64,000 bases of DNA, taken from assembly GCF_002865645.1 (NCBI RefSeq), contig NW_020194620.1:627353-691352 (forward strand), in the 5' to 3' direction. The stretch's first letter is position 1. Every line of letters begins with the position of its first letter. The notes under the pieces were generated by a model, which worked only from the letters and a program-made list of their open reading frames with translations, was not told the DNA's origin and ran no database searches. The DNA is from Hyaloscypha bicolor E. Lineage: Eukaryota; Ascomycota; Leotiomycetes; Helotiales; Hyaloscyphaceae. Shown here one piece after another: positions 56,841 to 64,000 of this stretch. A program made the translations under genes and the position numbers.

Positions 56841-58922
56841 TCAATAGAACTTGAGATCTTGAATACAGAGCTCTCCGTCCTCTACCATTTGCAAGGCCTC
56901 TCCTTCCATCACACCCTGAAGGTAACCTTCACCTAGCACAACAAACCCATTGGGATTGGGACGTATGACAATAGGCGTGCTGCAGCCGAACACAACGCAG
57001 AAAAGATCCCCCCTCATCACTTGATCCTCAGCACCACCATCATTATTGTCAGTAACCCATCCGATTCGATTTTTCTCCGTCACGACCAGTCTTTGAGCCT
57101 GACTAGAACCCTTAGCCGCATTATAAGCAGCACTATAATCATCATGCAAGGCATCGTCTGGTACGTGATCCATGAAGAACTCGTCAAGTCGATGCCCGCA
57201 GATCATAAATTCGGCATGTGCCTTTCTCCACAACGACCACCGCTGGTAGTAATTCCTCTCCGACGCCAGGTACTCCCATCCCGGTCCACGGGCAGAAAAT
57301 TCCTTCAAGGCTGTGTCTTCGTCTGCAGGTAGATTTAACACTGCCAAATGCCATGTGGATTCATTGTTAGGAATTTCCCAGGGGCGGTCACGCGTGAGCG
57401 CACGACACAAATTCAGCTTCAATTGCTCCATCTCAATCTCAGAACGTGAGGTAGCTTGTGGCTGCACCATCGTGTCTGCTTTGAATTCCCACAACTCAGC
57501 AGCGTGATTAACACCGCCTCGGGCCTCTCGACGGCGCAGCCCCAGGCCGTCAATTTTGTCAATTATCACACCACTGCAAATCAAAGTCTTGTCCTGGTCT
57601 AAGAATCGAGCACTTGAAGGAGTGCTGCCACTTGCATTGTAAGGCACGAGGTGCATCTTGAACCGATTTCGTCCCTGCCATGTCCAGTCCGGAGCCCAAG
57701 ATGCCGAGTCGTTGCCACCCCACGGGTTTGCCTCTCTCAGAATCTCCAACGAATTATATGTTTGAATATGCGTCTTTGCAACCATGTTGAAAGCCGCTCC
57801 GGCGTCTATGGCGTATGAGGGTCTGATCTGACTTGCAAACTCCGGCTCCACAATTGCAAGCAAGCCGTAGAATCTGTCTCTTGCATCAGATCCAAGCGAC
57901 TGCTTTGAGATTTCCAGGAGGCGATGAATATCCAATGGTTTGCGATGAAATTGAAACCGAGGATGGCTGTCGGCTCGCTTGCTTGGAAGATAGATCGAGT
58001 TGCTTTTCTGCTTGAGTTCTTCACCCAGAAGCCACAAGTCCTTCAACACCCGATGCAAATTTTTCGTGCTCCACGGCTCTAGATACGTCTTCTCACAGAC
58101 TTTCTGGTCGTGGTCGAGAAGATCGTTTTTCATCACGAAAAGGGACTGATGGATAGTGCCTATCCCTTTGCAAAGGATATCCCAATTAATGGAGCGACTC
58201 CCACAGAGTACGGTTTTCGAGGCGCTGATCAGAACTTCTTGTATGATCCATAGTCGGTCCCAATAAGGGCGGCTCAGGAATTCTCGTAGAGCCACCCAAC
58301 TTCCTCTACCAAGATATTCAGGGTCATTTTTCAGGGAAGACCTAAGTGCCTCAATTTCTAGGTTCAGATTTGGGATATTGCGTTCATCTTTGTCTCCATG
58401 ATCGTAGTAACGCGACAGCTTTTCCAAGAGATCGATGGCTTTCTGGCTATCTGAACACTCCGCACCTAGCCATATCACGACCGACCAGGCCACAGTATAA
58501 AGTTCTCGCATCTTGCCAACTTGAAGACCACGCTCTGCGGTATCCCTTTGATTGATAGAGATGGCATCAATCCATACCTTGAATCTTGCTCCAAACATCG
58601 ATCGATTTTGCATGGTTTGAAGGCAAGCTTCCAAATTGGTGGGCACTTGGATTTGGACGCTATTGGCAATGATGCTTGCCGTTTTCGTCGGATCCCCCCA
58701 CGTGTACGACAAGCATGCATAATCACCCCATTTGAAGCGGTATTGTGATGGTGCAGGAGCTTCGGTGGCTTCGTGGTTTTCACCCCTCTCATTCCGGTCC
58801 GTGAGAGAGACAACTTCGATGGTGCAATGAACGAGTCCATCAGCGGAGGTTGGAAGAATGGTGATAACTCGAATCTCGTCAAGATCCTCTCTTAAAGGCG
58901 TATACTCCATTCGTCGAGACAA
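56841..58922 (-). CDS. HET-domain (heterokaryon incompatibility) protein
   Basis: A single exon of 693 aa. The HET domain spans about residues 67-230. Its diagnostic blocks are YACLSYTWGDPTK (68-80), VWIDAISINQRDTAERGLQV (116-135) and RLWIIQEV (223-230). After the domain comes a helical region and a C-terminal GYLQGVMEGEAL segment resembling the usual 'YVHGIMxGEAL' end of these proteins (from memory), so the gene looks full-length. HET proteins trigger programmed cell death on fusion of genetically different hyphae; many paralogues have unknown triggers. No intron is needed. A hAT/MITE island lies just downstream (left). A second HET gene lies 4.1 kb to the right, in opposite direction. Confidence 0.92.
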   Translation of the reverse strand: MSRRMEYTPLREDLDEIRVITILPTSADGLVHCTIEVVSLTDRNERGENHEATEAPAPSQYRFKWGDYACLSYTWGDPTKTASIIANSVQIQVPTNLEACLQTMQNRSMFGARFKVWIDAISINQRDTAERGLQVGKMRELYTVAWSVVIWLGAECSDSQKAIDLLEKLSRYYDHGDKDERNIPNLNLEIEALRSSLKNDPEYLGRGSWVALREFLSRPYWDRLWIIQEVLISASKTVLCGSRSINWDILCKGIGTIHQSLFVMKNDLLDHDQKVCEKTYLEPWSTKNLHRVLKDLWLLGEELKQKSNSIYLPSKRADSHPRFQFHRKPLDIHRLLEISKQSLGSDARDRFYGLLAIVEPEFASQIRPSYAIDAGAAFNMVAKTHIQTYNSLEILREANPWGGNDSASWAPDWTWQGRNRFKMHLVPYNASGSTPSSARFLDQDKTLICSGVIIDKIDGLGLRRREARGGVNHAAELWEFKADTMVQPQATSRSEIEMEQLKLNLCRALTRDRPWEIPNNESTWHLAVLNLPADEDTALKEFSARGPGWEYLASERNYYQRWSLWRKAHAEFMICGHRLDEFFMDHVPDDALHDDYSAAYNAAKGSSQAQRLVVTEKNRIGWVTDNNDGGAEDQVMRGDLFCVVFGCSTPIVIRPNPNGFVVLGEGYLQGVMEGEALQMVEDGELCIQDLKFY

Positions 58923-60186
58923 TCTAAAATGGGCACATTAGAGTACTGCATGTACCGCTAGCAGAAGCAAAACCCAGCACTAGTATATGAAATGTGCATA
59001 AAGAAACCAATTGAGGAAGTTGTAAGTTTCTACGTTCGCAAGGGCTGTGGAGGATACGTTTGCTGTTGCCTGTCAGACCACGTGCATCTTCATGATTGGC
59101 CGTCTCGTTCAACTAATCTGACCGCTCGAATTGCTGATGCGTGTTCATATCCATGACCCCACAGCCTCGCCGGTCCAGTTAGCAACTGGTGAGGTGGCAA
59201 GCCTTCCCAGGCAGTATGTCGCTAGAGGGAAGATTTGTCGTCAGCCTCCCCTCGGCAAAAACAATAGGGGGTGCTCGCTAAATCATCACCCTCCCGGCTG
59301 GAACCCACAAAGTGGGGCATTAATTTAGCTGTTGGCACGTGCAACCAACCGAATAACCCCCCAGCTTACCTTGGGCTTGATATCAGGTGTAATATCTTTG
59401 TGAAAGACGGGACGACTTGGAGCTTTACCGTCAGTGTTTGACGTCAATAGCTTCAGGGGGAAACAACTGCGTATACAGAATTGGGGATCGAAGCAGCCGG
59501 AATCTTTTCCGTATGAGGCGGAGGAGTTTGTACCGGTTCCTGTGCATGAGTTAGTTTCTAGCATGTATAAATAATGGTGGCTCCGTGTTGAGGATGCGGA
59601 GATGCTGTACTGGCGAAAGAAACGACAAAGAAGGAGGAAAGGAAGGTAATATGAAAGAGAATCTAGGGGAGGCCTGCAAGGGTATCACGAGATTGCTTTT
59701 CTCTAATGCTACTGAATGTCTTAGATTACCAACACTTTTACTTGTCCCTTGAGAACCGACTCACACAAAAGTTTCCCTCCAACAGCTCCTCGCCTTCCCA
59801 AGCCTCCCCAGACCCCTATTTTGTTCCACGAGGTAAGCGACTTTAACCGCGGAAGAATATCTGACGATTCTAGCCTCAAACTCAAACTCTAAACCTAGCT
59901 TAATAAAGGGGGAAGTTTCTTGAATAGAAGAAACTTCTTTTTCAGACTTTAACTCTTTCTGAGGTTCCATTATTAATGATTCCGAGATTCAACTTCTTAA
60001 CGCCGAACAAAGACGTCAACCCCTGACTTTCACCCCACCATTCATCTCCGATAAGATAAAGATTGTGGGGTAACTCAACTCAACTTCAACCTCGTTCCCC
60101 AATCTCTTCACTCAGTCACCTCTTTCACGCCTTAAATTCTCTCTCTCGCGAAACATCTCCTTCAGTTGCCACACGCAAATCAGAAG
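58923..60186. other. intergenic between HET gene and SDR gene, no supported gene
   Basis: Divergent upstream regions of both genes. Ordinary composition and short frames only. The last 100 bp are CT-rich, a typical fungal 5' leader of the SDR gene. Confidence 0.5.
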
Positions 60187-61264
60187 ATGCATCTCAACCT
60201 CAGAGATAAAACCGTTGTCGTAACCGGTACTTCTCCCTCCACGGTCCACCCCATTCATTTCTCCTAGAATTCTCAACCGCAGCTAACCCGTCTGCAGGCG
60301 GAACCAAGGGTATTGGCCGCGCGATTGTCGAAGGCTTGTAAGCACTCGAATCTCTGCCTTCATCCCCTCGGCTCACAACGCCCAGCCTGGACGAAGGATC
60401 CCGCGTCTACTTCTGCTGTAGAACAGGAGCGGATATCAGCGCGGCCACCTCATCCTTCGTCACCAAGTACCCATACACATTCATCTCCGGCTCCGCGATC
60501 GACGTCTCCAAACCCTCTGACGTCTCGGCGTGGATTTCTAGAATCGTGGAGTATGAGAAGAAAATCGACGTGGTCGTCTCCAACGTTTCATCGATAAGTG
60601 TGACGAATACGCCCGAAGCTTGGGAAACGGCGTACGGCACGGATATGAGAGGCACAGTCTCATTAGTCCAAGCTGCACTACCCCATCTTGAAGCCTCAAA
60701 GGGGAGTATCATCACAATTTCAAGTGTTTCGGGAAGAGACATTGACTTCACAGCTCCTTCACCGTACGCACATTATCCATTCCCATCTCTCTCCATTTTC
60801 TCACGGGCTGCGAAATTCAACTGCTTCTACTGGCTTCCTCGAAATGTATATGCTGACTGGAAAATGGGCAGGTACGGAGCATTCAAAGCCGCCTTGATAC
60901 ATTATACAGCACAGCTCGCTCACACGTTAGCCCCCAAAAGTGTGAGAGCCAACACCGTCAGCCCTGGAAATATCTATGTTGAAGACGGCGTATGCGCTTC
61001 TCCTCTCCTAGTTCGCACTTTCCTTACCATTTTCCCATTATTCCCCTACACAGGGCTAATAAAGATCATCAGGTATGGGGCGGCATCGAAAAATCCAACC
61101 ACGCCCTCTTCAGCTCGCAGATGGCCAAGAATCCCATGGGAAGGATGGGCAAACCCGAAGAGATTGCAGCTGCGGTGCTTTTTCTGGCAAGCGAGCGAGC
61201 AAGCTTTATCAGCGGAGCGAATCTTGTGGTTGATGGGAGTTTGTGTACTGGCGTGCAGTTCTAG
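60187..61264 (+). CDS. short-chain dehydrogenase/reductase (classical SDR)
   Basis: Five exons: 60,187-60,226, 60,298-60,337, 60,386-60,763, 60,872-60,989 and 61,073-61,264 (255 aa), all GT-AG with closing phases. The Rossmann motif TGGTKGIG (13-20) is assembled across intron 1. The NAG-equivalent is N93. The catalytic Ser lies in ITISSVSG (139/140), and the YxxxK is Y154-K158, restored only when intron 3 is removed ([10 protein letters not shown]). The C-terminal [20 protein letters not shown], then GANLVVDG, is the standard end of the fold. This is a typical NAD(P)-dependent 3-oxoacyl-ACP-reductase-like SDR; the substrate is unknown. Intron 3 is 108 nt and stop-free, so retention would stay in frame. 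Confidence 0.9.
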
Positions 61265-62449
61265 GGTTCTTGTTGTCATAGAAGCGAAGTGGACTGCGGG
61301 TTTTATACAAACTAGCACAACCCGTCTTCTGCGGGAGCGGAAGTTCTCCAGTACTTTACTTCCAACTCGTCGAACGGAACCAGTAGCTCAAGCACCGCCG
61401 CACGCTTGGCAACGTTCCTTCGATCCCCGCATCTTGAGGAGCATCAAATGATGCACAGTGAGGTTTTCAACATAGTCCCTCGAATATCAAGATAAAGTTC
61501 TATTTATCTTTATCTTTATTAAATAGATCCTGAACCTAGCTGCCGTCTCTAGCGGCCGAGTTAGTGGCTAGGGATCCAGCGATCCTGATATGGCACTGAA
61601 CCGCCTTGGCCGCAAAGAGAGGCAAAGTCTCATACTGACCAGCTTAATAAGTGCCTGTCATCAGTCTCCCAAAGCCAGGCACAACGTGCAAGAATATACC
61701 CGTGATGAATGGATAGCCCTTTTCTTCAGCTGCGGGATACTGACTCGCGTCGAATTCTGGCTCTGCCGGTTCCAGACGTGCGGCATCATCGATAGAATCA
61801 TTTCTTAGTACGATACAGATAATCTCATTACTAGCAGGAGAGTAGCACGTGGTGGCAAAGATTCGCTTCATGTGTCGGGTCTTGGACCTTCGGATCTCGA
61901 GATCAGTGGGAACTTGTCGACTCTTTGTAACGTCTATTGGTTGACTATCGAAGAGCGTACCCTTCGGAGAGCCCAGCTCCAAGCAGGGAACCTCTCTCGG
62001 CGTACAAGAGGTACTTGTGACGGCCACGGAAGTCCCCAGTCGAAATCTTGCTACGCGCAGTCCCTAGAAGAAGCCATTCGGGCATATGCTTTCGAGTTTC
62101 TGGGCCACACCTGCAAAAGCTGTTGTACTCTCCCCTGGATATTCTATACTTCGATATAAATAGAAGTTTAGCTTCTCGCCCTACTGTTTGAGTCTCCTTG
62201 AAGGCCGGTCGAGAGGGATCTGTAAGGCTCCTGCGCCGGCTTACCGGAGCATCTAGGTCGCAAAGTCTTTTGAAATCCATACCCGTCCTCCTTCCCCAGA
62301 GGCTTAGCCAGATCTATAGAGAGAGCGTTGGCATTAAGCTAAAAGTAAGAGATTAATGAGACTAAAAACAAAAGCTAAAACCTTTAAAATTATAATAATT
62401 ATTAAGTTTTTATATTTTATAAAAAAAGTCTAAATTATTTAAATATTAA
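61265..62449. other. intergenic with coding-like but unassigned fragments
   Basis: The - strand frame 61,644-62,027 (127 codons, with PASNEIICIVLRND and HVVPGFGRLM) and the overlapping 61,945-62,280 look slightly protein-like but match nothing I know. A TATCTTTATCTTTATT run lies near 61,502-61,520. From about 62,340 the DNA turns AT-rich into the repeat at 62,450. Confidence 0.35.
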
Positions 62450-62867
62450 TATTTAATTTAATCCTCTTTTGACTATTAAACACTAAATTAAGTGGGTCTC
62501 GAATAGGATTTGAATCCGGCCAATTAGAGGGCTAGAATCTAGTACATGTAATACACACTTTCTTTGCATTAGTAAAAATACTACTAATATTATTACTATC
62601 AATACCACTATACCTCCTTTAACTAAGGAGAACTGGTCAGATCTTAGTGCCTTTATCGACGAGATACTAGTATCAGATATTACTATGGGTGAGAAGGAAT
62701 AAAAATATAAATTCATTCTTAATATTATGCCACGTGATTAATATTTTCATTAAAAAAATCATAAATTACGCATAAAATTACGCATTTAATAATGGCTTGA
62801 CCATTAATAAATAATAAATTTTTGACCATTAATAATAATTTAATTGATTAAATTTTTGCTATCCCTA
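62450..62867 (-). mobile_element. non-autonomous hAT-like element (copy 2, inverted, one end lost)
   Basis: The reverse complement matches the element at 18,606 from its TAGGGATAGCAAAA terminus (62,867) through the conserved middle (including ATCTCGTCGATAAAGGCACT) to GGATTAAATTAAAT, then diverges into AT-rich DNA, so the second terminus is not recognisable. Differences from copy 1 include many C-to-T changes. Confidence 0.75.
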
Positions 62868-63059
62868 GCGGGGTCACAACTGACAGACCGCTGATTCCGG
62901 CTTCCTGAACCTCTGAGCTTTGCACGTGACAGCAAATGGCCAATAGGGGTTGACCGGAGCCTGATGTACTTCCGAGGTTGACCACCGGTTAACATTTGAA
63001 GCAATATCCAAAGCCCCAAGGTGTCTATATCTGTATCTGTCACTTAATCCAATATCGTG

Positions 63060-64000
63060 ATGGTTGATGAGACCAAGCAAACGCGCGGATCTCCGCCTCT
63101 GCCAGTACTTGGGACATCCCAAAGGTTCTATGATATCGACGAGCGTCTCCGTCAGGCAGGCTATGAGCTCGAGTTCCCAACCTATCCTAAATCAGTATCG
63201 ATCCCTCCTCAATTTAACTTCTCCTACAAGCCTTTACAGACTGGTAAATCCATCCACCTACTGCGACTAGATCCAGCGGAAACAGAAGACGCCCCCCTCT
63301 ACGCCCGCTTTATCGACACAGGCGAGAGTGACAATCCTACCGCCTACGAGGCCATATCGTACATGTGGGGTGAGCCCATCTTTAACGCGCGGCTGCGTAT
63401 CGGGGATGGGACGGCGTGCCCCTTAGAAGAGCTCGGCATCACAGCTAATCTGGCCTCGGCACTCCGACGCTTTCGGCTGCGGGATAGCGTGCGGGTATTG
63501 TGGGCAGATGCCGTGTGTATCAACCAGAGTGACATACAAGAGAAGCAGATCCAAGTGGGCATGATGGCTGGCATCTACAAGAATGCAGCCCAGGTGCTGA
63601 TCTGGCTGGGCCCGGGTGCTGATGATGTTACGCACCGGGCCATGGATGGGTTCCGCGACTTGGCCAGATGGCTCATTGACCGTGGGCTGGGATCGGTACC
63701 GGACGACAAGTCAGATCTTGCTATGGCTCTTCTGTTTAACAAGAAATTCCTTACCATCCCAGCTGATCGCTCAGTGACTCAGATACAGGACGAAGTACTC
63801 GAGAACGGGATGGGGAAGATATACACCAACCCCTACTTCTCGCGCATGTGGATCGTGCAGGAGATTGCCCTCGCTAGTAGGGCCATCATCTACCAGGGCC
63901 AATGCGAGCTTGAGTGGACCACCTTTGCCATAGCCATGATGGGGCTCAAAGCCATGGTCGACAACCGGTCTAACATGTTTGTCTATGACGAGAAGATGCT
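63060..64000 (+). CDS. HET-domain protein, 3' part beyond the window
   Basis: An open frame from ATG at 63,060 runs uninterrupted to the window edge (313 codons visible). The HET blocks are YEAISYMWGE (96-105), VLWADAVCINQSDIQEKQIQ (146-165), VGMMAGIYKNAAQVLIWLG (166-184) and SRMWIVQEIALASRA (261-275). A preceding N-terminal part (IHLLRLDPA at 65-73) is the usual lead-in of the family. The start is the first Met of the frame, close after the hAT-like element, so the promoter is at most about 190 bp from it. Presumed role in non-self recognition and cell death. It is only distantly similar to the HET gene at 58,922, so not a recent duplicate. Confidence 0.9.
   Translation, partial: MVDETKQTRGSPPLPVLGTSQRFYDIDERLRQAGYELEFPTYPKSVSIPPQFNFSYKPLQTGKSIHLLRLDPAETEDAPLYARFIDTGESDNPTAYEAISYMWGEPIFNARLRIGDGTACPLEELGITANLASALRRFRLRDSVRVLWADAVCINQSDIQEKQIQVGMMAGIYKNAAQVLIWLGPGADDVTHRAMDGFRDLARWLIDRGLGSVPDDKSDLAMALLFNKKFLTIPADRSVTQIQDEVLENGMGKIYTNPYFSRMWIVQEIALASRAIIYQGQCELEWTTFAIAMMGLKAMVDNRSNMFVYDEKM

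Noticed and set aside
61644..62027. 127-codon - strand frame between SDR and HET genes
   Set aside because: Looks mildly coding but has no recognisable motif, no supporting exon and an overlapping frame; left as unassigned sequence.
1..64000. tRNA and rRNA genes
   Set aside because: I looked for cloverleaf-like blocks and conserved B-box segments by eye and saw none I could support; a covariance-model scan would be decisive.

Overview
The window is nuclear DNA from a filamentous ascomycete (Pezizomycotina). Three things point there. Protein genes carry several short GT-AG introns, about 48-175 nt. Repeats bear the C:G-to-T:A damage of repeat-induced point mutation (RIP). The gene families are also typical: HET-domain proteins, RTA1 membrane proteins, DyP peroxidase, a copper-radical oxidase and BTB proteins. 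I cannot place it to class from sequence alone.

Layout. Positions 1 to about 15,600 are an AT-saturated transposon block. It holds a Ty3/gypsy chromovirus-type remnant on the + strand (1-3,900) and a second complete but RIP-ruined LTR element on the - strand (5,827-13,531, two 298-bp LTRs, 5-bp target duplication). A 298-bp solo LTR of the same family (14,361-14,658) escaped most of the damage. From about 16 kb the base composition becomes ordinary and genes begin: an MFS transporter (-), a class III aminotransferase (+), a repeat-rich stretch (22-24.5 kb), a HAD-type phosphatase (-), and a head-to-head pair of DyP peroxidase (-) and galactose-oxidase-like copper-radical oxidase (+). From 32 to 37 kb there are only relics and low-complexity DNA. 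Then come an RTA1-like membrane protein, a BTB pseudogene beside an intact BTB gene, an SDR relic, a divergent pair of uncharacterised conserved proteins (43.3-47.9 kb), a multiply broken pseudogene, a coiled-coil protein, a nested hAT/MITE island, a HET-domain gene (-), an SDR gene (+) and, cut by the right edge, a second HET gene (+).

How genes may work together. The clearest functional unit is the divergent DyP/copper-radical-oxidase pair: the oxidase family makes H2O2 while oxidising primary alcohols, and the DyP family consumes H2O2. Two HET-domain genes and a possible fragment of a HeLo-like N-terminus fit a self/non-self recognition neighbourhood bordering transposon-rich DNA. The rest look like independent accessory-genome genes; I see no coherent biosynthetic gene cluster.

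Gene models were built by hand from frame, splice consensus and family motifs. N-terminal exons and relics are the least certain parts.
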